This document shows positions 17,830 through 27,198 of a stretch of DNA of 64,000 nt, one piece after another (the first letter of the stretch is position 1; each line of letters begins with the position of its first letter). The notes beneath the pieces were generated by a model that was given only the letters and a program-made list of their open reading frames with translations, had not been told where the DNA came from and did not search any database. The DNA is from Azonexus sp. (GTDB lineage Bacteria > Pseudomonadota > Gammaproteobacteria > Burkholderiales > Rhodocyclaceae): contig JAIRKE010000054.1 of the NCBI GenBank assembly GCA_031260295.1, forward strand, positions 80,654 through 144,653, read 5' to 3'. Position numbers and translations under genes: made by a program.

Positions 17830-18011
17830 GGCGTTGAGGCGCGGGGGTAGTTGGGGTGTTCAGCGCTATCGCGCGATTCGCGGACTGTCAGCCCCTTGGG
17901 ATCCATCAGGGCATGACAGCCGCGTTGCATGAAAACTTCATTGCGCGACAGCGCGGCGCGATTCGAGGCGAGCGCCTGATGGGCGCTGTGAGAGTAATTG
18001 CCGTAACCCAT
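17766..18011 (-). pseudogene. N-terminal remnant of a probable vWA-domain protein
   Basis: A perfect AGGAGG six bases before ATG 18011 opens an 81-codon frame. It begins MGYGNYSHSAHQAL and continues VFMQRGCHALMDPKG and ESRDSAEHPN. As I recall, this N-terminus is that of a family of vWA-domain proteins that runs into a metal-binding DxTGSMG segment. Here, just after EHPN, the sequence leaves the family and reads out of frame into the adenylosuccinate synthetase-like remnant, stopping at 17766. The intact start and ribosome-binding site with a lost body point to a recent deletion. It follows the kinase-like gene by 19 bases. Confidence 0.6.
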
Positions 18012-18030
18012 GATGTTCCTCCTGAGGGCG

Positions 18031-18999
18031 TTACGCCGAAGTGGGGTTGAAAGGAATGAAAGCCGGCGGTCCAAAGGCTTCACGGGCGGCGGCCTTGAGT
18101 GCCTGGTCGACGCCCATTGCTCCCATCCGGGCACACCAGTCGGCATCTTCGCTGCTCTGTCGCAGCAAATCCGCCAAAGGGGCAGGAATGCGGTGTGAAA
18201 TCGTCGGCAGCTCCTCTCCCCCGCAAAGCAGGAAGCGCACAGTCCAGGCCGCCTGCATGAGGTCGCGGGCAATGGCGTCGGGACTCGCATTCGGCCGGGC
18301 GTGCGCCCAGCCAACCAAATGAATACCGTGATCGCGCGGATGCACCAGCCAGTGATCCGCCGAGAGATCGCCATGGGTCCAGCCGCTGGCATGGGCGAAG
18401 GACAAGAGGTCGAGAACGCGGCGCCAGATCCAGACGCCATGGCGCGGATCGATACCGCTGCTCTGGTAGCGCAACACGTGGGCGAGGCTGCCCCAGTAGC
18501 CCGAGGGATGGCGCAGTACGAGGGCTTCCCGTGCGTGGCCGCCAGCGCCTTCGGTGCGCCCGCAGCCGATGACTTGCGGCAGGCGCTGCGCGTAATAAGC
18601 CGCCCCTGGCGCGCGACTCTGTTGCAGCGCACGGAGAATCTCCGCTTCCCGGGCCAGGGTATCGGGCAATGTCGCCGCGTGGGCCAGCTTGAGCGTGACC
18701 CGCTCCGGCAAGGGGCCCATGCGTTCAGCAAGGTACGCCTCGGCGCTCTCGCCGATCCCAAGCCGTTTGAGCACCAAGAGATGCTGGCCTTGCCAGCGCA
18801 CGATGCACGACGTGAAAGCGTAAGCCAGCCGCGCATTGGCCAAGACCCGGGTCTTGGCTTCCTTGAAACGGACGGCCTCCACCACGGATTTGCTGCGCGT
18901 CACCGTCGCACTGCAATAGGGGCAGATGACCATGCGCCAGCTTGCTTGCCGGGGCAAGACGCCGCCGCATTGGGGACAGGCAAGCGTGGTGAACAGCAT
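18031..18999 (-). CDS. Zinc-ribbon protein kinase-like protein, degenerate DFG
   Basis: A 322-residue protein from the ATG complementary to 18997-18999 (MLFTTLACPQ). An N-terminal zinc ribbon uses C8, C11, C26 and C29. The kinase-like fold follows, with probable ATP-binding Lys104 (VTLKLAH) and a catalytic-loop HGDLSADHW with Asp211. The DFG position reads VGW (229-231), so the metal-binding Asp is missing and activity is doubtful; it could be a pseudokinase or a low-activity kinase. It starts four bases after the NadM/Nudix stop and so is part of the NAD salvage operon. It precedes the broken vWA gene. Confidence 0.75.
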   Translation of the reverse strand: MLFTTLACPQCGGVLPRQASWRMVICPYCSATVTRSKSVVEAVRFKEAKTRVLANARLAYAFTSCIVRWQGQHLLVLKRLGIGESAEAYLAERMGPLPERVTLKLAHAATLPDTLAREAEILRALQQSRAPGAAYYAQRLPQVIGCGRTEGAGGHAREALVLRHPSGYWGSLAHVLRYQSSGIDPRHGVWIWRRVLDLLSFAHASGWTHGDLSADHWLVHPRDHGIHLVGWAHARPNASPDAIARDLMQAAWTVRFLLCGGEELPTISHRIPAPLADLLRQSSEDADWCARMGAMGVDQALKAAAREAFGPPAFIPFNPTSA

Positions 19000-19003
19000 G
19001 GCG

Positions 19004-20032
19004 TCAGCGATCCGTATCGAGATGGAGGAAATGGTCGAGCATGTTGAAATGATCCTCGAAGAACTGGCTTTCCATGCCCGCCAGTTCCGCAATCGGCACC
19101 CACTTCGCCTGTGCGGCGTCGTCCGCGCCCATCACTTCCGGCAAGCGGCATGACCCCAGATCAAACCAGTGAGCATGGGTGATGGTCCGGCCACGCAGGC
19201 TGCGATCGGGGTGATCGAATACGACGGCGGCTTTGAGCGCCCCTTCCAGCGAGGAGGGCAGCAGGGCGAAGCCGGTTTCCTCGCGCAGTTCCCGGATAGC
19301 GCCTTGCAGCACGCGCTCCCGAGGCTCCAGGAAACCGCCGGGAACGGCCCACAGCCCCTTGCCCGGCGAGCGGCCGCGTTCAACCAGCAGCACGTGCTCG
19401 CTGGCCGTGACGACGGCATCCACCGTGATAAACGGGCCAACGCCCCAGATCTTCTTGTTCTCTTCAATCGACAGGTGTTCGCCCCGCAACTGGGTGTAGC
19501 AAGGCAAACGCGCCCAGCCCTTAAGGTAGTGCACGACGCTAGCCGGCGCCAGCCCGCTCAGCAGCGCCTGGGTAGCCGCCCAATCTTCACTCTCGAAATA
19601 GATCTGGCGCAGGGCGGTCGCGTCGATTTCGCCAAATTGCGGCGTCGCTACAAACGCCCAGCCGGGAAAGCGCTGTAGGTAATGACTGGAAGCATCCTTC
19701 AAATATCCCACCAGGGCCACGCGCGCGCCGCGCTTCGTCTGCTTTTGAACCGCTGCGGTGACGGCATCACCCCAGCGCCGGTCGTCGTAGTAATCGCGTA
19801 TCGGCTGGAAGGAAACCCGGGCCTGCGTCACTTCATTCAGCGCCGTCGTCATCATGGCCGCGCGCTCCTCCCAGGTGAAGGGGTTTTTGGCGCTGCGCGC
19901 GGCATGGGCCGAGCCGAGGATGACAATCACCCTGTCCGCGCTCTCCAGGGCTTGCACGAGCAATGCGGCATGCGCGTTGTGAAACGGCTGGAAGCGCCCG
20001 ATCAGGACGGCGATATCGAATGGACGGGCCAT
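19004..20032 (-). CDS. nadM: Bifunctional NMN adenylyltransferase/Nudix hydrolase
   Basis: Predicted to make NAD from NMN and to hydrolyse ADP-ribose. The start at 20032 (MARPFDIAVL) gives 342 residues, the usual size; a longer frame adds 23 residues overlapping nadE. The N-terminal domain has GRFQPFHNAH (12-21), the GxFxPxHxxH nucleotidyltransferase motif. The C-terminal domain has a complete Nudix box (G233-x5-E239-x7-RE-L-x-EE-x-G-F, to 255), so the hydrolase should be active. It sits 13 bases after nadE and four before the kinase-like gene. Confidence 0.93.
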   Translation of the reverse strand: MARPFDIAVLIGRFQPFHNAHAALLVQALESADRVIVILGSAHAARSAKNPFTWEERAAMMTTALNEVTQARVSFQPIRDYYDDRRWGDAVTAAVQKQTKRGARVALVGYLKDASSHYLQRFPGWAFVATPQFGEIDATALRQIYFESEDWAATQALLSGLAPASVVHYLKGWARLPCYTQLRGEHLSIEENKKIWGVGPFITVDAVVTASEHVLLVERGRSPGKGLWAVPGGFLEPRERVLQGAIRELREETGFALLPSSLEGALKAAVVFDHPDRSLRGRTITHAHWFDLGSCRLPEVMGADDAAQAKWVPIAELAGMESQFFEDHFNMLDHFLHLDTDR

Positions 20033-20045
20033 AGGGATCTCCGGG

Positions 20046-21752
20046 TCAAGCATGGTAAGCGGCAATCGGCATCTGGCGGCCGGCGCCGAAGGCGCGGCCA
20101 CGCAAGCGTAGGATGGGTGGCGCCTGCCGGCGCTTGTATTCGTTGCCGGCGATCAGGCGGCGGATGCGGACAACCAGCGCCTGCCCTTCGGCCGTGGCCA
20201 CGAGGCGAGCATAGGCGGCTTCCACCTCGGCATGCTCATCCAGACCCAGGCGCCCGCCTTCGATCAGCATCTTGAGGACGGTATCGAGTACCGGATAGGG
20301 CGGCAGGCTGTCGCTATCGCGCTGCTCCGGCGCCAGTTCGGCCGAAGGCTCTTTGTCGATGATGGCCTGCGGAATCAGCTCGCGGCCGGCGCTCGCGTTC
20401 AGATGGCGGCTCAGCGCGAACACCTCGGTCTTGTAGAGATCGCCAATCAATCCCAGTCCCCCGTTGGTGTCGCCGTAGAGGGTGCAGTAACCGACCGAAA
20501 TTTCGCTCTTGTTGCCGGTGGTGAGCAGCAGATGACCATAGCTGTTGGAATACTCCATCAGCACGGCGCCGCGCACCCGCGCCTGTAGATTCTCCAGCGC
20601 CAGGCCCGCTAGCGCCTGGCCAAAGGCCGTGTGGAAAGCGGACTCGTACTGAGCCACGATGTCCCGAATCGGGTGTTCGTGGAGACGGATGCCCAAATTC
20701 CGGCACAACACTTCGGAATCACTGACGCTGCCGGCGCTGGAAAAGCGCGACGGCATGGTAATGGCAACGACATTCTCCGGCCCCAGAGCCTCGGCTGCCA
20801 GCGCCAGGGTCAGCGCGCTATCGATACCGCCCGATGACCCGACCACGGCTTGCTTAAAGCCGCAGCGCCGGGCGTAGTCCTGGAGGCCCAGCACGATCTG
20901 CCGGCGATAGAACTCCATGACCGGCAGCCCTTCAGCCGCCACCGGCGGCAAGGCTGTGCCATCGGCGGCGAGAAAGCGCTGGCCGTTCCATTGGAGCGTC
21001 GTCACCGATTCGGCAAAGCGCGGGGATTCAAAAACCACGCCGGCATCGGGTGCAACCGCGAACGACGCGCCATCGAATACCAGTTGGTCATGGCCACCGA
21101 CCTGGTTGACGTAGACCAACGGCAATTTGTGACGGCGGCTGGCTGCGGCGAACAGACGGTGACGCTGTTCACGTTGACCAAGATGCGACGGGCTGGCATT
21201 GATCGACACCACCAGATTCGGGGCCGCGTCGGCCAGGCGCTTGAAGGGATTGACCGGGTAGTCGGCGCCTTCGTCGTTCCAGCCATCCTCACAGATCAGG
21301 AAACCGATACGCATTTGGCCCACGCGTAGCACCTTGGCCACATCGGGCCCCGGTTCGAAATGACGGCGTTCGTCAAAAATGTTGTAAGTCGGCAGTAGCT
21401 GCTTGGCATAGCGCAAGACAACCTCGCCATCGCGCAGGACGAGCGCCGTGTTTTCCAGCGGCTTGCCCGAACCGTTGCGGCGGCTTGGCGCCCCGACCAC
21501 CCAGCACAGCCCCGGGGTCGCCCGCGTGGCAGCCAGCAGAACATCGATGCCATGGATGGCGCGTTCGACAAAATCTGGGTCGTCCAGCATATCGCCGGGC
21601 GAATAGCCCGTCAGCGACAGCTCTGGAAAAACCACCATCTGGGCTTCACCCTGCCAAGCCTTCGCCGCCGCCGAGCCCATCAAGGCGATATTGCCCGCGA
21701 TGTCGCCGATGGTCGGGTTAAGTTGCGCCAGCGTGATACGGAAGTTGCTCAT
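20046..21752 (-). CDS. nadE: Glutamine-dependent NAD+ synthetase
   Basis: Amidates nicotinate adenine dinucleotide to NAD, taking ammonia from glutamine. The start at 21752 ([10 protein letters not shown]) gives 568 residues. The N-terminal nitrilase-type glutaminase has its Glu ([11 protein letters not shown]), Lys (YAKQLLP) and Cys (LICEDGW). The C-terminal synthetase has the PP-loop [15 protein letters not shown] and the DKEPSAEL segment. Its ATG overlaps the pncB stop by four bases. With pncA and pncB it gives a Preiss-Handler route, and with NadM it also closes the direct NMN route. Confidence 0.95.
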   Translation of the reverse strand: MSNFRITLAQLNPTIGDIAGNIALMGSAAAKAWQGEAQMVVFPELSLTGYSPGDMLDDPDFVERAIHGIDVLLAATRATPGLCWVVGAPSRRNGSGKPLENTALVLRDGEVVLRYAKQLLPTYNIFDERRHFEPGPDVAKVLRVGQMRIGFLICEDGWNDEGADYPVNPFKRLADAAPNLVVSINASPSHLGQREQRHRLFAAASRRHKLPLVYVNQVGGHDQLVFDGASFAVAPDAGVVFESPRFAESVTTLQWNGQRFLAADGTALPPVAAEGLPVMEFYRRQIVLGLQDYARRCGFKQAVVGSSGGIDSALTLALAAEALGPENVVAITMPSRFSSAGSVSDSEVLCRNLGIRLHEHPIRDIVAQYESAFHTAFGQALAGLALENLQARVRGAVLMEYSNSYGHLLLTTGNKSEISVGYCTLYGDTNGGLGLIGDLYKTEVFALSRHLNASAGRELIPQAIIDKEPSAELAPEQRDSDSLPPYPVLDTVLKMLIEGGRLGLDEHAEVEAAYARLVATAEGQALVVRIRRLIAGNEYKRRQAPPILRLRGRAFGAGRQMPIAAYHA

Positions 21753-22966
21753 GCGGCACCTGCCTGATGCTTGAAGACTTGGCGGAGATAGGCCAGGAAG
21801 GTCTGGTCGTCGCACAGGGTCTTGCCCGGCGAGTCGGACAATTTGGCCACCGGCTGCCCATTGCAGGACATGATTTTCATGACCACATTGAGCGCCTTGT
21901 GGGGCGTATCGTTGGACAGGTCGGTGCCGATGCCATAGGCGGTCGGCACGCGGCCGCGGAAACGCTTGTACAGATCGATGGCGCGCGGCAGGTTGAGTCC
22001 ATCCGAGAAAACCAGGCGCTTGGTCATCGGATCGATATGCAACTTCTGATAGTGCGCCAGCGCCTTCTCCGCCCATTCGACCGGATCGCCGGAATCGTGG
22101 CGCAAGCCATCGAAAAGTTTGGCGAAGTAGAGATCAAAGTCGGCGAGGAAGGCGTCCATGCTCACCACGTCGGTCAATGCTATACCCAGATCGCCACGGT
22201 ATTCTTGCACCCAGCCTTCGAGCGCGGCTTTTTGGAAATCGCGCAGGCGAAATCCGAAAGCCTGGTAGGCCTGCAAGTATTCGTGGGCCATCGTGCCGAT
22301 GGGCGTCAGGCCGAAATTCTTGGCGAACAGGACATTCGAGGTGCCGCGAAAGTGACCGGGCAACTCTTCCGCCAAGGTACGGACGACTTCTTCATGCCAG
22401 ACGCCGGAATAGCGACGGCGCAGGCCAAAGTCGAAGAAGATGAAAGGCTCATCAGACGAAACCAGGGCCGCGGACTCCGACTTCACGAAAGCGACCTTGG
22501 CGGCCAGCCGGCCACGGGCGGCGGCCATCACCGACGGATCGACCGGCAAGCGGCGGAAGTACAGTTCATTGACAATGTAGAGCACGAAGATTTCGAAGGC
22601 CGTCACATGGACCAGCGGCCCGCGCGCCACGACGCGCAGTTGCTCGCCGTCGACGCGCGTCTCGATGAAACGCCGCTGGAAGCGGAAAACCGAAAGAAAA
22701 TCGACGAAATCGCTCTTGATGAAGCGCAGGCTGCGCAGGTAATCCAGCTCGTCCGGCGCGAAAGTCAGGCTGCACAGCCGGTCGAGCTCGGCGTCAACCG
22801 CCGGCTTCAACTCGGCCAGCGGATAGACCGTGCTGTTGCGGCAAAAGAAGGCGTACTCCGCCTGCGCCCCGGGGTGGCTGTGCAACAAGGCCTGCCACAT
22901 GGTGAATTTGTAAAGGTCGTTCTCCAGCAGGCTGCGGACGACAGGTTCTTGCATGTTGCTACCCAT
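21749..22966 (-). CDS. pncB: Nicotinate phosphoribosyltransferase
   Basis: Converts nicotinate and PRPP to nicotinate mononucleotide. The 405-residue protein is full length for the PncB type. Motifs include [16 protein letters not shown], the phosphohistidine region with [15 protein letters not shown], and [17 protein letters not shown] near the PRPP site. The start at 22966 follows AAGGAG by seven bases. Its stop overlaps the nadE start. It lies 12 bases after pncA. Confidence 0.95.
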   Translation of the reverse strand: MGSNMQEPVVRSLLENDLYKFTMWQALLHSHPGAQAEYAFFCRNSTVYPLAELKPAVDAELDRLCSLTFAPDELDYLRSLRFIKSDFVDFLSVFRFQRRFIETRVDGEQLRVVARGPLVHVTAFEIFVLYIVNELYFRRLPVDPSVMAAARGRLAAKVAFVKSESAALVSSDEPFIFFDFGLRRRYSGVWHEEVVRTLAEELPGHFRGTSNVLFAKNFGLTPIGTMAHEYLQAYQAFGFRLRDFQKAALEGWVQEYRGDLGIALTDVVSMDAFLADFDLYFAKLFDGLRHDSGDPVEWAEKALAHYQKLHIDPMTKRLVFSDGLNLPRAIDLYKRFRGRVPTAYGIGTDLSNDTPHKALNVVMKIMSCNGQPVAKLSDSPGKTLCDDQTFLAYLRQVFKHQAGAA

Positions 22967-22978
22967 TTTTGTTCTCCT

Positions 22979-23839
22979 TCAACGATTCGCCAGCAACAAC
23001 GGCAAGACATCCGACGACTGGGCGATCTGCACGCCACGGCGGCGCATATCCTCGACGAACCCGCAATACTGGGCCTCAAAGCCAGCCACCGGACTCATGC
23101 AGTTGGTCAGCAGGATCAGCTTGTCCAAACTGCCTGCATCATAGTTCTCGACGATGTGCTCGGTCGTCGCCTTCACGCAGTGGCTACCCGCTTCCCCGGC
23201 AATCAACACCCGGTCCGCCGCCCGCAGCTGCGCCATGAAGGCTTCGTTGAGCTGGGTGGCCGGGTCGGCCGGGTCGGGCACTTCCGCCTGGATGGCGCTG
23301 TAGTGCTCAGTCCACGGATTGACGCCCTTGACCACCTTGTTGACGATGCCGCATCGCGCCTCTTCCCAGGCGTTATAGGCCCGCCGCACGGCGTCGTGCA
23401 CGTTGCCCCCCCAGGTGCCGATTTCGCAGTGCACCGGCCACACCATGTGCACATAGCGGCCATTCGCTTCGAGCTGCTCCAGATAGGCGATCACCCGGGG
23501 CAGAGCGTCAGCCGGACGCGGCAGATAACGCCCGGCGCGAACATCGTTGGCACGGATCGGGGTAAATGGCACAACCGCCTCGCCATCGCCTTGCCGCCAG
23601 AAGGTCGGGTGGGCGATATCGACATGCTGGTGCGAATCCAGTGTGATCGAGATGTTGCTCAGGCCGGCCCCCCCCTCGCGGATCAAGCGGGCGACGCGTC
23701 GCATATCCGCATCGGCGCCGATCACCGGCAAGGCGGGCGCTTGTGGCACGCCACCGAGCACCGGACGCTCGCTCTCGGGAAGATCGCAGAAATCATTCTG
23801 CGGATCGATGATGACAAGATGGATATTTTGGGTTGCCAT
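22979..23839 (-). CDS. pncA: Nicotinamidase-type cysteine hydrolase
   Basis: Deamidates nicotinamide to nicotinate. The ATG at 23839 (MATQNIHLVI) follows AGGAG and gives 286 residues, somewhat longer than the enterobacterial enzyme; a GTG at 23887 is less likely. Asp12 (IIDPQNDFCD) and Cys221 (AGSHCVKAT) are the catalytic acid and nucleophile, and D68, H70 and H72 are probable metal ligands. It is the first gene of the salvage operon and divergent from nrtR. Confidence 0.9.
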   Translation of the reverse strand: MATQNIHLVIIDPQNDFCDLPESERPVLGGVPQAPALPVIGADADMRRVARLIREGGAGLSNISITLDSHQHVDIAHPTFWRQGDGEAVVPFTPIRANDVRAGRYLPRPADALPRVIAYLEQLEANGRYVHMVWPVHCEIGTWGGNVHDAVRRAYNAWEEARCGIVNKVVKGVNPWTEHYSAIQAEVPDPADPATQLNEAFMAQLRAADRVLIAGEAGSHCVKATTEHIVENYDAGSLDKLILLTNCMSPVAGFEAQYCGFVEDMRRRGVQIAQSSDVLPLLLANR

Positions 23840-23985
23840 GCTGCTCTCCTGTTCAATCGCGCCAAAATGATCAACGCACGAACCCACTGTAGACTGCTTT
23901 GTTCATTATTGCAACTAACTTGTTTGTGGTTGGTTTCCTTTAATTCATTTGATGTAAATAAGGTGCTGATCTTGTTAGGTTTGAT

Positions 23986-24702
23986 ATGATTCTAAGGTCA
24001 GCCACCCGCCCCGTTGCACACGCCATGTCGCCTATCATCTGCACCGTTGACATTGTCCTGCTGACGTTGCAGCGCGGCATGCTGCACGTCGCACTATTAA
24101 AGCGCGACCATGCCCCTTTCGCGGGGGTATTGGCTTTGCCTGGCGGTTACGTGCATGCCGCTGAAGATGCAGACGCCCGTGATGCCGCTGAACGCACGTT
24201 GCGCGAGAAAACGGGGATCGTCAGCCCCTACCTCGAACAACTGGCCACCTTCTCTGGGCTCGCCCGGGATCCTCGCGGCTGGTCCCTTTCGGTGACCTAC
24301 TACGCCCTGGTGCCGGACGACGTCATTGCCGCCGCCAATCGCCCTGAAGTCGTGCTGGTCGCCATCGACAAGCTTCGCGGCCTGCCTTTCGACCATCAGC
24401 AAATTATCGCAACAGCCGTTCAGCGCGTCCGCGACAAGAGCGCCTACTCTTCGCTGCCCGTCTATCTCTGCGGCAAGTGCTTTACCCTGCCGCAACTGCA
24501 AAGCGTCTACGAGGCAATCCTGGGAGAACCCATCAACAAGGTCAGCTTCCGCCGCAAAATTGACGAACTCGATATCCTGGAACCCATCGAAGGCGCCCTG
24601 GAAGCCGGCAAAGCGCACCGGCCCGCGCAGATGTATCGACTCAAGCCGCGCTATGGCCAGCATCTTTCACTGACCAATCGGGCGCTCAATGCCAGGAGTT
24701 AG
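23986..24702 (+). CDS. nrtR: Nudix-related transcriptional regulator NrtR
   Basis: Predicted repressor of the divergent NAD salvage operon. The 238-residue frame (a later ATG at 24025 would give 225) has an N-terminal Nudix-fold domain and a C-terminal winged helix (SFRRKIDELDILEPI). The Nudix box is degenerate: GGYVHAAEDAD...RTLREKTGI lacks both the first and a later catalytic Glu, so it would sense an ADP-ribose-type ligand rather than cleave it, as known for NrtR. The 146-base divergent region must hold the operator. I could not identify a convincing palindrome there. Confidence 0.88.
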   Translation: MILRSATRPVAHAMSPIICTVDIVLLTLQRGMLHVALLKRDHAPFAGVLALPGGYVHAAEDADARDAAERTLREKTGIVSPYLEQLATFSGLARDPRGWSLSVTYYALVPDDVIAAANRPEVVLVAIDKLRGLPFDHQQIIATAVQRVRDKSAYSSLPVYLCGKCFTLPQLQSVYEAILGEPINKVSFRRKIDELDILEPIEGALEAGKAHRPAQMYRLKPRYGQHLSLTNRALNARS

Positions 24703-24873
24703 CACTTGATTGCCGCAACCTTGAATACTCGCGTACTGCATGCAGCCATAGTCTTCCGCAAGTAGGGGCTTTATTTGCCTGGAACAATTGATCGCCGGCG
24801 AAACTTTTTGTCTTGTCAGCACTCCCAGGACACGAGTGCTAAAATCGAGAAATCTTTCTGAAGGACACACGCT

Positions 24874-25734
24874 ATGACCCAAGCTATGGCGCTTCCCATC
24901 CCTGTAGCAGTCGGCAATATCGACGCCTATATCCAGGCGGCGAACCGTTACCCGATGCTGTCCGAGACGGAAGAGACACGGCTGGCCGAGCGTTTCCACA
25001 ACGAAGACAATGTCGAAGCGGCACGGCAACTCGTGCTCTCCCATCTGCGTCTCGTCATTTCCATCGCCCGGGGCTATCTCGGCTACGGCTTGCCGCACGC
25101 CGACCTGATCCAGGAAGGCAACATCGGCCTGATGAAGGCGGTCAAGCGCTTCGACCCGGCGCGCGGCGTGCGCTTGGTGTCGTTCGCCATGCACTGGATC
25201 AAGGCCGAGATTCACGAGTACATCTTGAAGAACTGGCGGCTGGTCAAGGTCGCCACGACCAAGGCGCAACGCAAGCTGTTCTTCAACCTGCGCAGCCTGA
25301 AGAGCGATTACGAGGGCGTCAATACGCTATCCGGTTCGCAGGCGGCGGAAGTTGCGGCGCGCCTCGGCGTCAAGCGCGACGAAGTGGTCGAGATGGAAAC
25401 CCGACTGAGCGGCCGCGACCTGGCGCTGGAAGGCAGCCCGGACGATGGCGACGATGCTTTCGCGCCGATCGACTACCTGGCCGATTCGCACTTTGAGCCG
25501 ACCCGCGTCATCGAAAACAAGGCCGTCGCCCGCTTGCAGGAAGAAGGCTTGCAGGAAGCGCTAGCGACCCTTGACCCGCGCAGCCGGCGGATCGTCGAAG
25601 CACGCTGGCTGCATGACGGCGAGGCGGCGACGCTGCACGAACTGGCAGCCGAATTCGCCGTCTCGGCGGAGCGCATCCGCCAGATCGAGGCCAAGGCCCT
25701 GCAGAAGATGCGCGGCGTGCTGACGCCGGCCTAA
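24874..25734 (+). CDS. rpoH: RNA polymerase heat-shock sigma factor (sigma-32)
   Basis: Directs transcription of heat-shock genes. The 286-residue protein has region 2 (QLVLSHLRLVISIARGYLGYGL, HADLIQEGNIGLMKAVKRFDP), the RpoH box QRKLFFNLR that distinguishes sigma-32 from other group 3 factors, and a region 4 helix-turn-helix (SAERIRQIEAKALQKM). It is alone between nrtR and its terminator. The 170-base upstream gap holds its promoter but no element was assigned. Confidence 0.96.
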   Translation: MTQAMALPIPVAVGNIDAYIQAANRYPMLSETEETRLAERFHNEDNVEAARQLVLSHLRLVISIARGYLGYGLPHADLIQEGNIGLMKAVKRFDPARGVRLVSFAMHWIKAEIHEYILKNWRLVKVATTKAQRKLFFNLRSLKSDYEGVNTLSGSQAAEVAARLGVKRDEVVEMETRLSGRDLALEGSPDDGDDAFAPIDYLADSHFEPTRVIENKAVARLQEEGLQEALATLDPRSRRIVEARWLHDGEAATLHELAAEFAVSAERIRQIEAKALQKMRGVLTPA

Positions 25735-25755
25735 GCGGCGATCACGCTGACAAAG

Positions 25756-25780
25756 CAAAGGGAGCCGACGGCTCCCTTTG
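25756..25780. terminator. Rho-independent terminator of rpoH
   Basis: An 11-base perfect stem, CAAAGGGAGCC pairing with GGCTCCCTTTG, with a three-base loop. It lies 22 bases after the rpoH stop and just before the convergent napB stop, so it may serve both directions, although the T-tract is short. Confidence 0.85.
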
Positions 25781-25801
25781 TCGTTAACGCCGCGCTTGGT
25801 T

Positions 25802-26278
25802 CTACTTGCCGCCCTTGCCGGCAACGATGTCGCCCTTGAAATCATTGTCGACCAGCGGTGGCGCGTCGACCTGCGGCACATGGCACTGGGTGCAGTTGTG
25901 GCGGGCCGCGGCGGCAGCCGGCAACAGCTTGCCGTCGCGGTCGTAGAAGTGGCTGTCGCCGACCTTCGGCGCCTTCTTCTGCTTATAGGTGTCAGCGCCA
26001 TGGCAGGTCAAGCACTGGTTCTCCTCCAGCGTGATCTCGTCGAAATTCTCGACGGCATGCGGAATGACCGGCGGCTGATCGCGGAAGGTGCGCGCCACCA
26101 TATCCTGGCCGCCCGGCTTGCCGCCAAGGTATTTCTTGGCTGCCGGGGCCGGGTCGCCAGCAGCCACGTCGGCCCCGCGTATCGGGACCGGCCCCTGCTG
26201 GGCCAGCGCCGGTTGGGCCAGGGTCCAGCAGGCGGCGGCCGCCAGCGTGGCAAATGTCATTTTCACGGTCTGTTTCAT
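25802..26278 (-). CDS. napB: Periplasmic nitrate reductase, diheme cytochrome c subunit
   Basis: Passes electrons to NapA in the periplasm. The ATG at 26278 (MKQTVKMTFA) follows AGGAGG and gives 158 residues with a cleavable signal peptide ending near PALAQQ. There are two c-type heme motifs, CLTCH and CTQCH, with nearby His residues as distal ligands. It is the last gene of the napDAGHB operon. Confidence 0.95.
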   Translation of the reverse strand: MKQTVKMTFATLAAAACWTLAQPALAQQGPVPIRGADVAAGDPAPAAKKYLGGKPGGQDMVARTFRDQPPVIPHAVENFDEITLEENQCLTCHGADTYKQKKAPKVGDSHFYDRDGKLLPAAAAARHNCTQCHVPQVDAPPLVDNDFKGDIVAGKGGK

Positions 26279-26307
26279 GGTGGCGCTCCTCCTCAAACAC
26301 TCGCAGA

Positions 26308-27198
26308 TCAGTCGGTCGCGGGCGCCGCCGACGGCACCGTCGAAACCGGGTTATTGAAACGCAGGTCGAAGGCGAATACATCCTTCGAGCAAACATCGAT
26401 GCAACGGCCGCAGTTGGTGCAGTTCGCGGCCAGGATCACCGGCCCGACGCCCTGCGCCTCGCCCTTCAACGCCGGACGGATCACCTGCGGCTCGGGGCAG
26501 ACTTCGAAGCAATCCATGCAGTCGTTGCAGGCCTGGCGGGCCGGGGCCGAGACGCGCAACAGCGACCAGCGACCGAGCAGGCTGTAAAAAGCGCCGACCG
26601 GACAGAGATGGCCGCACCAGCCGCGACTCATCACGAACAGGTCGAATAGGAAGACGGCCAGGACAACGGTCCAGGCAGCGCCGATGCCGAAGATCAGGCC
26701 ACGGTGCAGCATCGAGACCGGATTGACCAATTCCCACAGCAGCGCCCCGGTCAGTACCGAGCCGACCAGCACCATGCCCAGGATCCAGTAACGGCTGGCC
26801 CGCGAAATGTGAGCGCTGCCCTTGATGCCGAGCCGGCCACGCAGCCAGCCGGCGGCGTCGGTGACCATGTTCACCGGACACACCCAGCTACAGTAGAGAC
26901 GCCCGCCGAATAGCAGGTAGAACAGCGTCACGATAGCCACACCGACCAGCCCCAGGGTTTCCGGCAGGTGGCCGGTCAGCACCGATTGCAGCGCGACAAA
27001 GGGGTCGGTCAGCGGCAGGATGTCGAGCGTATAGCTGTAGTTGAGATTGCCCTTGACGATCCAGATACCGGCCAGCGGGCCGAGCAGGAACAGGGCCAGA
27101 ATGCCGAGCTGCGTCACGCGGCGCAGGATCAGCCAGCGGTGGGCTTCAAGCCAGCCCTTCGCGGCCACTGCCTCGGCTCCGATGCGCTGGCGGCTCAT
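26308..27198 (-). CDS. napH: Quinol dehydrogenase membrane component NapH
   Basis: A 296-residue ferredoxin-type membrane protein with four or five predicted transmembrane helices. The CSWVCP and CGHLCP cysteine motifs follow membrane segments. Two C-terminal 4Fe-4S motifs are present ([12 protein letters not shown] and [11 protein letters not shown]). With NapG it takes electrons from quinol. The ATG overlaps the napG stop by four bases. Confidence 0.94.
   Translation of the reverse strand: MSRQRIGAEAVAAKGWLEAHRWLILRRVTQLGILALFLLGPLAGIWIVKGNLNYSYTLDILPLTDPFVALQSVLTGHLPETLGLVGVAIVTLFYLLFGGRLYCSWVCPVNMVTDAAGWLRGRLGIKGSAHISRASRYWILGMVLVGSVLTGALLWELVNPVSMLHRGLIFGIGAAWTVVLAVFLFDLFVMSRGWCGHLCPVGAFYSLLGRWSLLRVSAPARQACNDCMDCFEVCPEPQVIRPALKGEAQGVGPVILAANCTNCGRCIDVCSKDVFAFDLRFNNPVSTVPSAAPATD

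Noticed and set aside
23840-23985. NrtR operator palindrome
   Set aside because: Short inverted matches occur (for example CTGATCTT and AAGGTCAG near the start) but none is symmetrical enough or placed well enough to call.
21767-23989. Plus-strand open frame of 740 codons
   Set aside because: Antisense to pncB and pncA, both of which have full motifs and ribosome-binding sites.
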